Assembly (NCBI RefSeq): GCF_004745955.1
Contig: NZ_SRLD01000037.1
Location: 1 to 56,322 of the forward strand
Source of the DNA: Hymenobacter elongatus
GTDB lineage: Bacteria; Bacteroidota; Bacteroidia; Cytophagales; Hymenobacteraceae
DNA length: 56,322 bases
Direction of reading: 5' to 3'
Below, one piece after another: positions 1-9,044 of the stretch. The notes below the pieces were generated by a model. The model had not been told where the DNA came from. It searched no databases and saw only the letters and a list, made by a program, of their open reading frames with translations. The first letter of the stretch is position 1. Each line of letters begins with the position of its first letter. A program made the position numbers and the translations under genes.

Positions 1-1826
1 TGCGCACCGACACCTGGAAGATGGAGCTGCCCCACGCGCCCTACCTGTTCATGCTGGCCGTCGGCGACTTCAAAGTCTACAAAGACACCTGGCGGGGCAA
101 GGAAGTGAGCTATTACCTGGAGCCCAAATACGCGCCTTTCGCCAAGCAGATTTTCGGCGATACGCCCGAGATGCTGGAGTTTTTCTCCCAGCGCCTGGGC
201 GTCGAGTATCCCTGGAATAAATACGCCCAGATTGTGACCCGTGACTACGTGAGCGGAGCCATGGAAAACACCACGGCTACTTTGCACGGCGAGTTCCTGC
301 AGATGAACCCCCGCGAGCTGCTCGACCGGGAATACGGTAACAATCAGTCGGTTATTGCCCACGAGCTGTTTCACCAGTGGTTTGGCGACTACGTGACGGC
401 CGAGAGCTGGAGCAACCTGACGGTGAACGAGTCGATGGCCGACTTCTCGGAGGCTTTGTGGGCCGAGCATAAGTACGGGGCCGATGCCGCCGACGCCCAC
501 CGCGCCCAATACCTGCGCAACTACCTCAACAACCCCGGCAACTACGCCAAGGATCTGGTGCGCTTCCACTACACAGATAAAGAGGAGATGTTTGATGGCG
601 TGACCTACCAGAAGGGCGGCGCTATTCAGGACATGCTGCGCAACTACCTCGGCGACGATGTGTATTTCGCCGGCCTGACGCAATATCTCAAGCAGAATGC
701 CCTCGGCAACGGCGAAGCCCACCAGTTACGGCTGGCGATGGAAGCCGCCTCGGGCCGCGACCTGAACTGGTTTTACAACCAGTGGTACTACAACGCCGGC
801 CACCCGGTCGTCAGCATCGACTATGGCTGGGACGCGGCCAAAAAACAGCAGAGCGTGACGCTTAAGCAAACCCAGCCGGGCGTGGTATTTCAGCTGCCGC
901 TGGCCGTGGATGTGTACGTAAACGGCAAAGCCGAACGCCACCTGGTAACGATGCGTCAGGCCACCGAAACCTTCTTTTTCCCAGCAGCCAGCAAGCCCGA
1001 CCTGGTGAACGTAGACGCGACCAAGCTCACGGTGTGGCAGAAAACCGATAATAAGCCGCTGACGGAATTTGCCTACCAGTATGGCCACGCCCCGCTGTTT
1101 GTGGACCGGTACGAGGCCATTCTGGCCGCCCGGGGAAAGCAGGATGAGGCCGCTGCCCGTACGCTGCTGGTCGCCGCCCTCTCCGACAAATTCTACGCCC
1201 TGCGAGCCACGGCTGTTGAAGCGCTGAATCTGGAAAAAACCGCAGTAGCGAAGGCTGCCGCGCCCATGCTCCGCAAGCTGGCCACCACCGACCCGCAGAA
1301 TTCCGTTCGGGCGGAAGCGCTGCTGGCGTTGGCAAAACTCAAAGAGAAGCGCGACGAAAAGCTCTTTACCCAGCAGCTCAAAAACGAGTCGTACCGGGTG
1401 AGCGGAGCGGCACTGCGCGGGTTGGGGGCCGTAGCACCGTCCAAAGCGCTGGCCCAGGCCAAGGCCCTGGAGGCAAGCGAGAATCAGAGTATGATCGGGG
1501 CCGTTATTGAGGTGTATGCCGCGCAGGGCGGCGATGCGCAGTGGAGCTTTGTGCGCGACAAGTTTGACGCGGTGCCCATTCAGGCCCGCTTCGACCTGCT
1601 GGAAGGCCTGGCGACCATGCTCCTACGCCTCAACGATGCGACCTCCTTCGGGCAGGGCGTCGACCGCATCAAGGCGCTGGCCATTCAATATAAGCCCCAG
1701 GGAGCGGCCGAGCCGCTGATTGGGCTGCTGCAGAGCGTGAAGGAACGCAAAACCAGCGGCCCCATCGTGCAGCCGGCCCAACAGATGATTGACAAAGCAG
1801 TGCAGGAAATTCAGGAGGCCAAATAA
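1..1826 (+). CDS. M1 family zinc aminopeptidase, 5' truncated by the window edge
   Basis: The frame is already open at the first bases, so the N-terminal part of the gene lies outside the window. Counting from the first in-window Met (position 21), the M1 exopeptidase motif GAMEN is at residues 79-83 and the zinc site HELFH at 114-118, with the third ligand Glu137 in VNESMADF (HExxH-x18-E). These assign a gluzincin aminopeptidase that removes N-terminal residues from peptides. The last ~230 residues are alpha-helical and alanine/leucine rich with a HEAT-like look, as in other M1 enzymes. The missing part should hold the N-terminal beta domain and, if exported, a signal peptide. A strong hairpin terminator follows the stop. 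Family assignment is firm; the peptide substrate is not known. Confidence 0.95.
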   Translation, partial: RTDTWKMELPHAPYLFMLAVGDFKVYKDTWRGKEVSYYLEPKYAPFAKQIFGDTPEMLEFFSQRLGVEYPWNKYAQIVTRDYVSGAMENTTATLHGEFLQMNPRELLDREYGNNQSVIAHELFHQWFGDYVTAESWSNLTVNESMADFSEALWAEHKYGADAADAHRAQYLRNYLNNPGNYAKDLVRFHYTDKEEMFDGVTYQKGGAIQDMLRNYLGDDVYFAGLTQYLKQNALGNGEAHQLRLAMEAASGRDLNWFYNQWYYNAGHPVVSIDYGWDAAKKQQSVTLKQTQPGVVFQLPLAVDVYVNGKAERHLVTMRQATETFFFPAASKPDLVNVDATKLTVWQKTDNKPLTEFAYQYGHAPLFVDRYEAILAARGKQDEAAARTLLVAALSDKFYALRATAVEALNLEKTAVAKAAAPMLRKLATTDPQNSVRAEALLALAKLKEKRDEKLFTQQLKNESYRVSGAALRGLGAVAPSKALAQAKALEASENQSMIGAVIEVYAAQGGDAQWSFVRDKFDAVPIQARFDLLEGLATMLLRLNDATSFGQGVDRIKALAIQYKPQGAAEPLIGLLQSVKERKTSGPIVQPAQQMIDKAVQEIQEAK

Positions 1827-1837
1827 GCTGCTGTTTT

Positions 1838-1884
1838 CTACGCAAAAAGGCCCGCTACACCATGTAGCGGGCCTTTTTGCGTAG
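1838..1884. terminator. Bidirectional hairpin terminator after the aminopeptidase
   Basis: A perfect 22-bp stem (1838-1859 with 1863-1884) closes on a 3-base loop. The stem carries an A-run on one side and a T-run on the other, so it can end transcripts from either direction. It starts 12 bases after the aminopeptidase stop codon. Confidence 0.9.
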
Positions 1885-1967
1885 AAATAGATTAATCCAC
1901 CTTTTGCAATTTTAGTATAGTGTCCTGCCTGCTCTGGCGGTCGTTTGCCGAGGTATGGCTACTCCAT

Positions 1968-2126
1968 CTGTCATCCTGAGCTTGCAAAGGACCTTCCTCT
2001 GATACATGACAAGCGCTGTTCAACGCCCAAAGCCCTTTGCTACCTGCGCGGTAAAGGGCTTTGTCACATTGTTAAGAGGGGTGGTGGGATAGGTGAGGAA
2101 GGTCCTTCGCAGGCTCAGGATGACAG
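1968..2126. repeat. Long palindromic repeat element with inner hairpin
   Basis: Outer arms 1968-1999 and 2095-2126 are inverted copies matching at 30 of 32 positions and start with ctgtcatcctgagc. Inside, 2028-2044 and 2050-2063 form a second hairpin around caaagccct/agggctttg. The inner motif and the left outer motif recur at 23373-23493, so this looks like a dispersed intergenic repeat family rather than a terminator. No coding frame of note is present. Mobility or function is unknown. Confidence 0.8.
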
Positions 2127-2167
2127 ATGACAGACGACGGATGACAGACGACGGATGACAGACGAAG
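2126..2167 (+). repeat. Three tandem 14-bp repeats
   Basis: The unit gatgacagacgacg occurs at 2126-2139 and 2140-2153 exactly, and at 2154-2167 with the end changed to aag. The array starts where the right arm of the adjacent palindrome ends and uses the same gatgacag sequence, so it probably arose by slippage at the edge of that element. Confidence 0.85.
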
Positions 2168-2242
2168 CGGGAGACGCTTTGGCTGGGCGCACGCCAGATC
2201 AGGCGAGATAGAAACCAGGTTTTATCAACTCTCAAACACACG

Positions 2243-2767
2243 CTAAACGCCCTCGTAGGAAATAGCGACCACCTCCACCACTTCCTCGTTCGGCCCCAGG
2301 CGCAGCGTAGCCGTCTTACCGAGCTTCACCCCTATAACGGCCCGGGCAATAGGAGCCACGAAAGCCACCTGACCCGCCGCCACGGAAGCTTCATCGACGC
2401 CGACGATGGTAAATTTCCGCTCAAAACCGGTCTTGCCGCCACTCACCGTGCGCAGCGTGATGGTAGCGCCGAAGCGCACTTCTTTGGGTGGCTGGGTGCG
2501 CGGGTCCACCACTTTGGCGCTGGCAATGCGGCTGCTCAGGTCGCTGATGCGGCCGTTATAGAGCGAGAGGTGGCGGGTGCGGTCGGCCTCATTGTCCCGG
2601 TTGGCTTCCGCCTGCGCCCGCTCGGCTTCGAGGGTGAGCAGCTCGGCGCGCAGCAATTCCAGCCCGTGGGGTGTGACGTAGTTGGGCGTGCCGGCGGGCA
2701 AGGCGGCCCGGGGCGGAATGATGGTGGGCGACTGAACGTCGTCCTCTTTGGTGAAAGCGCGGCTCAT
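2243..2767 (-). CDS. GreA/GreB-like transcription factor
   Basis: This 174-residue protein has the two-part layout of Gre factors: a charged antiparallel coiled coil (about residues 34-85) followed by a C-terminal FKBP-like domain (about 95-174) that binds the rim of the RNA polymerase secondary channel. Gre factors rescue backtracked polymerase by stimulating transcript cleavage. The start at 2767 was preferred to an ATG 8 codons earlier because GreB-like proteins begin close to MSRAFTKE. The predicted coiled-coil tip reads DNEADRT rather than the classical GreA tip with LSENAEY, so cleavage activity cannot be assumed; it may be a Gre-like competitor. It lies just downstream of the DUF2723 gene on the same strand. 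Confidence 0.85.
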   Translation of the reverse strand: MSRAFTKEDDVQSPTIIPPRAALPAGTPNYVTPHGLELLRAELLTLEAERAQAEANRDNEADRTRHLSLYNGRISDLSSRIASAKVVDPRTQPPKEVRFGATITLRTVSGGKTGFERKFTIVGVDEASVAAGQVAFVAPIARAVIGVKLGKTATLRLGPNEEVVEVVAISYEGV

Positions 2768-2823
2768 GCCAGTTCTTAACGCAGTCGTCAAAAACGAGTT
2801 CCGGCCGAGCCTTACCGTGCTGG

Positions 2824-5823
2824 TTATGAGCGAGGATAATACTGCTCAAACAGCCCTGCAATGCGGGCGGCGCGCACTTGGTCGTTGGTATCGGCAGCGG
2901 CTTGGTAGAGGTGTTGGAGGGTGAGGATGTTCACCCCGATTTCGCGCTCAAACAGCCCCGGATGGTGCGTGCTGTAGTAGGCCAACGACTGCTCGGCCCG
3001 GTTGGTAAGCAGGTCGTGCAGCTGGTGAGCGCGCCGGGTTTCGCCCAGCTGCACGAGTTGGGCCACAAAGTCGGCGCTATTGTAATCATAGGCCACCGAG
3101 TTGTCGGGCAGCACCCGGAAGCAGTGGTTGATGACTTCGCGGGCTTTGGCCGTTTCGCCATCGTTCAGATACGCTTGGGAGAGCCGCACAAACTGCTCCC
3201 GGTACAACCCCAGCGTGCGCCGGATTGGCTCGTCGTAGTACACGCCGGGCTGGTCGAGGTTGCGGTAGGAAAAGCGGCGCATCAGCGAGTCGTGCAGCAT
3301 ATCCTTGGCTACCACGCCCACTTCCCGGGGCTGCGGGTTGGGATTTTGGGCCGGTAAGATGCGGTACGAAAGCCCTTCCAGCTGCATGTAGTTCTCCAGG
3401 CCCGCGTAGTCCTGCTGCGGAATGCTGGTCGACATGTATAAGGGGCGCTGCCAGTTATTAGAAGCCAGCAAATCGAGGATGACCAGCGTGTTTTTCTCCA
3501 GCGCTTCTTTATTGGCCTGCCAGCGCATGCGGGCCACCAGTTGCTTGCGCCGCGCCCGCGGAATAATGCCCATTCGCCGTACGGCCGCCGTATCTACATC
3601 CAGATAAAACTGGGTGGTGGGGTACGACAGTAGCGGCTTGCCCGACTGCGTCTGGACCTGTAGCAAGGGACTGTTCTGGCGCACCAGACCCAGAAATTCC
3701 TTTACGTTCAACGCCGTTACGGCCGGGTTGGCCACGTAGGGCAGATAGTCGTTGGTGCCCTGGGTGTAGTGCTTGTGCTCCAGCGACAACGGCAACGGCG
3801 GCGAAGCGTTGATCTTCTGCTTCATCTGATCCACGTACCAATCGGTGTTCAGGTAGGACAGCACCGCCACGCGCACGTCGGGCCGCACGTTTTCCACATT
3901 CTGGGCATACCACAGCGGAAACGTATCATTGTCGGCGTAGGTAATCAGAATGGCATTGGGCGCGAGGCCGGTGAGCATATTCCGGGCCCAATCGAGGGCC
4001 ACGTAGCGGTCCGAACGGTTGTGGTCGTCCCAGCCCTGCGTGGCCATAAGGCCCGGTACCACCAGGGCCAGCAGCAGCACGGCCGCCACCCGCAGCCGCT
4101 CCTGCCGCAGCAGCGTACGCAGCAGTTCGTGCAGCCCCAGCACGCCCAGCCCAATCCAGATGGCAAAGGCGTAGAACGAGCCCGCGAAGGTGTAGTCCCG
4201 CTCGCGCGGCTCGGTGGGCGGCTGGTTCAGATAGAGCACAATGGCTAGGCCCGTGAGCAGAAACAAAAGCCCCACCACCAGCGCCGAGCGCCCGTCGCGC
4301 TTGAGCTGGAAAGACAGACCTAACAAGCCCAGCAGCAGCGGCAACGCATAAAAGTTATTCCGGGCCTTGTTGGTCGCCAGGTCCTGGGGCAAGCCGTTGG
4401 TGCTGGCCGTGGGCCAGAGCACGCCCGCCTGCTGAATGTCGCTTTGGCGGCCCACGAAGTTCCAGAGGAAATAGCGCCAGTACATGTGGCCCATCTGGTA
4501 GGTGAGCAGAAACGTCAGGTTTTGCGCCATTGTCGGCTTCTGCTCGGGCTGCGTGCCCACCCAGCTGCTGTAGGCCCGCACGTGCTCGGGGCGCGCACTG
4601 TAGAGGCGCGGCAGCAGCGTGTTGTCCTCGTCGCGGTAGGTGGTTTCCAGGCGGCGCTCGGCCACGATGTAGCGGTCGTGGCCGCTGGCGTCGGGGTGGC
4701 GCTCGTAGCGGGGCGCGCCTTCTTTCTGGTCGGTGGGCTGGGCAGTGAACTGCGGGCCGTAGAGCAGCGGGCGCTGCCCGTACTGCTCGCGCTTGAGGTA
4801 GCTCACGAAGGAAAGCACCTCGTCGGGGTTGTTCTCATCCAGGGCCGGGTTGAAGCTGGAGCGAATCGGCACAATCAGGTAGGACGAGTAGCCAATGAGA
4901 ATAAAAACCAGGCTTAGCAGGGCCATGTGCAGCACCTGGCGCCGGGTGCGCACCGCGTAGCGGAAGCCGGCCCCAATAACGGCGACGACCACCAATAGGA
5001 AAATCACTACGCCACTGTTGAACGGCAGGCCCGCCGAATTCACAAAAAACACCTCGAAATCTCCGGCCAGGGACGGCAAGCCCGGAATGATGCCCACCAG
5101 AATAGTCAGTACCAAAACCGCGCTTATGCCCAATGTCAGCAGGCCGCCACGGGCAGTGGGCTGGGCGGTTTTGCGGAAATAGTACAGCAGGCCCAGGGCC
5201 GGCAGCGCCAACAGGTTCAGCAGATGCACCCCAATGCTGAGGCCGATGATGTAGGCAATCAGAATCAGCCACTTGTCGGAATCGACCTCGTCGGCGCGGG
5301 TTTCCCACTTCAGCATTAGCCACACTACCACAGCCGTACCCAGCGATGACAGCGCGTACACCTCCGCTTCCACGGCATTGAACCAGAAAGAGTCGGAGAA
5401 GGTGAAAGCCAACGCCCCGACGAGTCCCGCACCCAGAATCAATAGTATTTGGCTCGAACTCGGCTCCAGGTTCCGGGCGTCGGGCTTTTCGGAGGTGCGC
5501 AGTACCAGCTTTCTAGCCAGCATCGTAATCGTCCAGAACAGAAACAGCACCGTGAAGGCGCTGCTCAGCGCCGAGACGCCGTTCATCAGCACAGCAGCTC
5601 GGGCACCGTTGCCGAAGGCCAGCATCGACGCCAGCCGGCCCAGCAGCAGGAACATGGGCGCGCCGGGCGGATGCGGCACGAGCAGCTTGTTGGCGCTGGC
5701 CATAAACTCGCCGCAGTCCCAGAAGCTGACCGTGGGCTCCAGCGTGAGCAAATAGACCGTGAGAGCCATCCCAAAAACCAGCGCTCCGGCGCCATTATTG
5801 GCTTTCTCGTAACTCTTAAACAT
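2824..5823 (-). CDS. DUF2723 integral membrane glycosyltransferase (GT117-like)
   Basis: A 999-residue protein with a long hydrophobic N-terminal half containing many membrane segments and a soluble C-terminal part with TPR-like helices. Near the N-terminus it carries the DUF2723 signature: an acidic loop FWDCGEF (residues 34-40) followed by HPPGAP (51-56). DUF2723 belongs to the C-type glycosyltransferase fold and is related to eukaryotic TMEM260 and protein O-mannosyltransferases, which use lipid-linked sugars. In Bacteroidota these enzymes are thought to glycosylate exported proteins or envelope polymers; the exact acceptor cannot be read from the sequence. It is upstream of the Gre-like gene with a 56-base gap. 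Family is certain, substrate unknown. Confidence 0.93.
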   Translation of the reverse strand: MFKSYEKANNGAGALVFGMALTVYLLTLEPTVSFWDCGEFMASANKLLVPHPPGAPMFLLLGRLASMLAFGNGARAAVLMNGVSALSSAFTVLFLFWTITMLARKLVLRTSEKPDARNLEPSSSQILLILGAGLVGALAFTFSDSFWFNAVEAEVYALSSLGTAVVVWLMLKWETRADEVDSDKWLILIAYIIGLSIGVHLLNLLALPALGLLYYFRKTAQPTARGGLLTLGISAVLVLTILVGIIPGLPSLAGDFEVFFVNSAGLPFNSGVVIFLLVVVAVIGAGFRYAVRTRRQVLHMALLSLVFILIGYSSYLIVPIRSSFNPALDENNPDEVLSFVSYLKREQYGQRPLLYGPQFTAQPTDQKEGAPRYERHPDASGHDRYIVAERRLETTYRDEDNTLLPRLYSARPEHVRAYSSWVGTQPEQKPTMAQNLTFLLTYQMGHMYWRYFLWNFVGRQSDIQQAGVLWPTASTNGLPQDLATNKARNNFYALPLLLGLLGLSFQLKRDGRSALVVGLLFLLTGLAIVLYLNQPPTEPRERDYTFAGSFYAFAIWIGLGVLGLHELLRTLLRQERLRVAAVLLLALVVPGLMATQGWDDHNRSDRYVALDWARNMLTGLAPNAILITYADNDTFPLWYAQNVENVRPDVRVAVLSYLNTDWYVDQMKQKINASPPLPLSLEHKHYTQGTNDYLPYVANPAVTALNVKEFLGLVRQNSPLLQVQTQSGKPLLSYPTTQFYLDVDTAAVRRMGIIPRARRKQLVARMRWQANKEALEKNTLVILDLLASNNWQRPLYMSTSIPQQDYAGLENYMQLEGLSYRILPAQNPNPQPREVGVVAKDMLHDSLMRRFSYRNLDQPGVYYDEPIRRTLGLYREQFVRLSQAYLNDGETAKAREVINHCFRVLPDNSVAYDYNSADFVAQLVQLGETRRAHQLHDLLTNRAEQSLAYYSTHHPGLFEREIGVNILTLQHLYQAAADTNDQVRAARIAGLFEQYYPRS

Positions 5824-5975
5824 ACCAGTAGGTTAAGGGTAGCAATGCCGCCGCACGCGCCGCAACCGCCGGAGCGCGCCTGATAGATGCCCCGGCCCGG
5901 CCAGCCGTTGCCCGAAGCCCCATTTTTTCAGGCAGCCCGGGCGCTGGCCGGCTATCCGGCAGTTCCCCCTCCGCT

Positions 5976-7193
5976 ATGCTTTCCACATCACCCGACACGC
6001 CTACTATTTCCACTCCGCCGCATTCTACAGCTCCGCTCACGCCCGCGCTGGTGTGGCTCATGGCCGTTGCCTGCGGCCTGGTGGTAGCCAATATTTACTA
6101 CAACCAACCGCTGCTGGCCGACATCGGCCGCGAGTTTGGGCTCTCCGACAGCCGCGCCAGCCTGGTGGCTACGCTCACGCAGGTAGGCTACACGCTGGGG
6201 TTATTCTTCGTGGTGCCGCTCGGCGACAAGCTCGAGCGCAAGCGCCTGATTCTGCTGTTGCTGGTGTGCGCGGCGGCAGCCATGGCAGGCGCGGCGCTGG
6301 CTCCCACGTTTGCGCTGCTCATCGGGACCAGCCTGCTGCTGGGTATTTTCTCGGCCGTACCGCAGCTGCTAGTGCCCATGGCCGCCCACCTGGCCGCCGA
6401 TGCCGACCGGGGCCGCGTGGTAGGCAAAATCATGAGCGGACTGCTCATCGGCATTCTACTTTCGCGCACCCTGAGCGGCTACATCGGGGCCCACGGCGGC
6501 TGGCGGCTGGTGTTCGGGATGGGCAGCGGCGCCATGCTGCTGCTGGCGCTGGTGCTGGCCCTGAAGCTGCCCCGGGACCAGCCGCAGTTCAGCGGCTCTT
6601 ACGGCAGCCTGATGAAGTCGCTGGCCACGCTGACTCGCACGCTACCGGCGCTGCGCAAGTCGGCACTGACGGGCGGCTTGCTGTTCGCCTCGTTCAGCGT
6701 ATTCTGGACGACCCTGGTGTTTTTTCTGGAAGGCAGCCCCTATTTCTACAAGAGCGACGTGGCCGGTTTCTTCGGCCTGATCGGCGCGCTGGGGGCGCTG
6801 GCGGCTCCGCTGGCCGGCAAGTCGGCCGATACGCGGGGGCCGGCTTACGCCATTTCCATTGGCCTGCTGCTGTCGTTGGCGGCGTACCTCGTGCTGGCGT
6901 TTGGTGGCTATTATCTGGTCGGGTTGGTGGTGGGTGTTGTTGTGCTCGATATTGGCGTGCAGGTAACGCACATTTCGAACCAGTCGCGCATTTTCTCGCT
7001 GGTACCCGAGGCCCGCAGCCGCCTCAATACCATCTACATGACTACTTATTTTATCGGGGGCTCCCTGGGCTCGTTGGTGGGCGGCACGGCCTGGGCCCGC
7101 TACCAGTGGCCGGGCGTGTGTGCCGTGGGATTGTCGTTCGTAACGGCTGCTTACCTGGTGAACCGCTTCTACGGCAACGCCCCGCGGGCCTAG
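5976..7193 (+). CDS. MFS transporter, drug/sugar efflux type
   Basis: A 405-residue protein with about 12 hydrophobic segments in two halves. After a Pro/Thr/Ser-rich N-terminal tail of ~22 residues, the first helices carry NIYYNQPLLADI (39-50). The loop after the second helix has the major facilitator motif A in the form PLGDKLERKR (81-90). These features match the small-molecule efflux branch of the major facilitator superfamily, driven by proton exchange. The substrate cannot be predicted. It is transcribed divergently from the DUF2723 gene across 152 bases. Its stop codon overlaps the stop of the opposing gene at 7190-7193. Confidence 0.92.
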   Translation: MLSTSPDTPTISTPPHSTAPLTPALVWLMAVACGLVVANIYYNQPLLADIGREFGLSDSRASLVATLTQVGYTLGLFFVVPLGDKLERKRLILLLLVCAAAAMAGAALAPTFALLIGTSLLLGIFSAVPQLLVPMAAHLAADADRGRVVGKIMSGLLIGILLSRTLSGYIGAHGGWRLVFGMGSGAMLLLALVLALKLPRDQPQFSGSYGSLMKSLATLTRTLPALRKSALTGGLLFASFSVFWTTLVFFLEGSPYFYKSDVAGFFGLIGALGALAAPLAGKSADTRGPAYAISIGLLLSLAAYLVLAFGGYYLVGLVVGVVVLDIGVQVTHISNQSRIFSLVPEARSRLNTIYMTTYFIGGSLGSLVGGTAWARYQWPGVCAVGLSFVTAAYLVNRFYGNAPRA

Positions 7194-8110
7194 CTCCTGA
7201 GCTGGTCGCCGCGCTTGTTGCGAATGGGCTCAAACCGCGTTTCGCGGGGCTGTTTTTCGCTCAGATACTTCCAGTAGCGCAACGGAATATGGCGGCGGTG
7301 CAGCTTCATGTTCTTGCGCTCCGGAATATTGACGTGGTCGAAATATGTTTGCCACAGCACCTTAAACAACGGCTCCCGCTCGTCGAGCACCGTGGCCGAC
7401 ACACCCGAGCGGCGCGGCGCGGCAGTACCGGCCTCAAACTGCACGATGTCGGTGCGGTGCAGATCATAGTAGAGCCCATAGTGGCGGCGCTGGTCAAAAA
7501 TCAGCCAGCGCTGGTCGGCGTAGCGCTTGGTGAAGTGGGGCGCAATGAGCGGTAGCACATCGAAATCGGGCTCGATGGTGGCGTGAAACAGCTCGTCCGA
7601 GGTTTTCTCGAAACGCACGAAGGCTTCCATACGGTGCTTTTCGCGGCCCATCTGCTGGGCCAGGTGTGCCACGCGCCGCACGTTGTCGTCGGCGAAGTTA
7701 TCGGCAATGTCCCGGGCCGAACGCATGGCAAGGTCGGCGTAGCGAAAAATGAGCAGCTCCCGGTCGGACTGCTCACTCAGAAACGCGTGAAACAGCTTGG
7801 TGCGGGCCTCCGGCGTCATGTGCTTCAGCAGCCCTTCCCACACCCGCCCCGCCGTCGCCTCGTGGGTTTCGACCAGCAGCGGCTGGGTAAAAAGCCCGCC
7901 CTGCACCGCGCCCAATGGCTGAATGCTGTTGGGCGCCGCCTTGCGGTCATAGATAGTGAATAGCACCGTCAGCAGTCCCTCAAACGAACCGTCATAGGCG
8001 TAATCGAGCGGCGGCCCGGTCAGGGCGGGTGCCAGTGGCCGCGCCGCTGGGGTTCCGGCCGGCGTCACGGCCGCATCCGGACGATTGAGGGGAGTCAGGG
8101 AACGGCTCAT
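7190..8110 (-). CDS. TIGR03915-like putative DNA metabolism protein, partner of the radical SAM protein
   Basis: This 306-residue protein resembles the TIGR03915 family (SAM-linked, DUF4130 type), which is almost always encoded beside a TIGR03916 radical SAM protein. Visible features are YDGSFEGLLTVLF (39-51) at the start of the conserved part, an alpha-helical middle with HLAQQMGREKHRMEAFVRF, and C-terminal FDRRRHYG-like and PERKNMKLHRRHIP segments rich in basic residues. The first ~35 residues are a Pro/Ala-rich extension not expected in the family. The radical SAM partner is encoded at 9344-10609, separated by a hydrolase gene and a small ORF. A role in DNA modification or base repair is inferred from family context; some family members are fused to uracil-DNA glycosylase domains. 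No reaction is established. Confidence 0.85.
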   Translation of the reverse strand: MSRSLTPLNRPDAAVTPAGTPAARPLAPALTGPPLDYAYDGSFEGLLTVLFTIYDRKAAPNSIQPLGAVQGGLFTQPLLVETHEATAGRVWEGLLKHMTPEARTKLFHAFLSEQSDRELLIFRYADLAMRSARDIADNFADDNVRRVAHLAQQMGREKHRMEAFVRFEKTSDELFHATIEPDFDVLPLIAPHFTKRYADQRWLIFDQRRHYGLYYDLHRTDIVQFEAGTAAPRRSGVSATVLDEREPLFKVLWQTYFDHVNIPERKNMKLHRRHIPLRYWKYLSEKQPRETRFEPIRNKRGDQLRS

Positions 8111-8140
8111 AGCAGCTACTTCAGAAAATGATTTACGTTT

Positions 8141-9022
8141 TCAGACCTCGAAAAATCGCAGCAGCAGGGTATTTACTGCCTCAGCCTCTTCGTGCTGCAC
8201 CCAGTGGCTGGCTGGCAGATACGTAAGCTGAGCCTGGTCGCACAGCAAAAAGCTGTGCTCAGCCATTTCGCGCTTCAAAAACGCATCCTTCACCCCCCAG
8301 ATAATGTGCACCGGCACCGTTACCCGGGCGGTGCCTGCTGGCTGGTGCGGGGTCCGCAGCGCCGCCCGATACCAGTTGATCATGCTGTGCATGGCGCGGG
8401 GCTGCTGCCAGGCCACCACGTATTCGGCCAGATCGGCGGTGCTGAACGTGCCCCGGCGACTAGTGCGCAGCAGCGCCTGCCGGCCGTACCACCAGCTGCG
8501 CCGCCGCACCAGCCATTCCGGCAGCCAGGGCAGCTGAAAGAAGAGGATGTACCAGCTTTTTCGCAGCTGCTCGGCACTCCGGCGCAGGGTTCGGAACAGC
8601 ACGCTCGGATGCGGCACATTGAGCACCGCCACCTTCCGCACCCGCTCCGGATAATGCGTAGCCAAGTGCCAGGCCACGGCCGCGCCCCAGTCGTGGCCCA
8701 CGATAAACGCCTGGCGCTGCCCGGCTGCATCGAGCAACCCCAGGATGTCGCGGGCCAGCGTGTCGATGCGGTAGTCGGCTACGCGCTGGGGTTTGTCGCT
8801 CAGGTTGTAGCCACGCTGGTCGGGAGCCCACACGCGGTAGCCGGCGGCCGCCAGCGGGTGCAGCTGCTGGTGCCAGGCGTACCAGAACTCCGGAAAACCA
8901 TGCAGCAGCACTACCAGCGGGCCGTCTTCGGGACCGCACTGCACCACGTGCAGCCGGATGCCGTTGGTCGCGACGTAATGATATTCGAGCTCGTAGTGCA
9001 CCCTACGCTTTACCGCCAACAT
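8141..9022 (-). CDS. Alpha/beta hydrolase, epoxide hydrolase-like
   Basis: A 293-residue alpha/beta-fold hydrolase. The oxyanion-hole motif HGFPE is at 41-45 and the nucleophile elbow GHDWGA at 109-114, which puts Asp111 as nucleophile. An Asp nucleophile with HGxP is typical of soluble epoxide hydrolases and haloalkane dehalogenases. The acid and base are probably the Asp in WGVKDAF and the His in PASHWVQHE near the C-terminus. Start 9022 was chosen over an upstream ATG at 9115 because the longer version would overlap the small ORF 9045-9227 and adds a low-complexity basic tail. It sits 30 bases upstream of the TIGR03915-like gene, so co-expression is likely. Native substrate unknown. Confidence 0.88.
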   Translation of the reverse strand: MLAVKRRVHYELEYHYVATNGIRLHVVQCGPEDGPLVVLLHGFPEFWYAWHQQLHPLAAAGYRVWAPDQRGYNLSDKPQRVADYRIDTLARDILGLLDAAGQRQAFIVGHDWGAAVAWHLATHYPERVRKVAVLNVPHPSVLFRTLRRSAEQLRKSWYILFFQLPWLPEWLVRRRSWWYGRQALLRTSRRGTFSTADLAEYVVAWQQPRAMHSMINWYRAALRTPHQPAGTARVTVPVHIIWGVKDAFLKREMAEHSFLLCDQAQLTYLPASHWVQHEEAEAVNTLLLRFFEV

Positions 9023-9044
9023 CCGGGAGAGGTTACGAGCGAGC

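Noticed and set aside
6053..7555. Long plus-strand frame across the MFS gene
   Set aside because: It overlaps the MFS gene in another frame and runs into the opposite gene; composition is Arg/Gly/Pro-rich shadow sequence with no domain.
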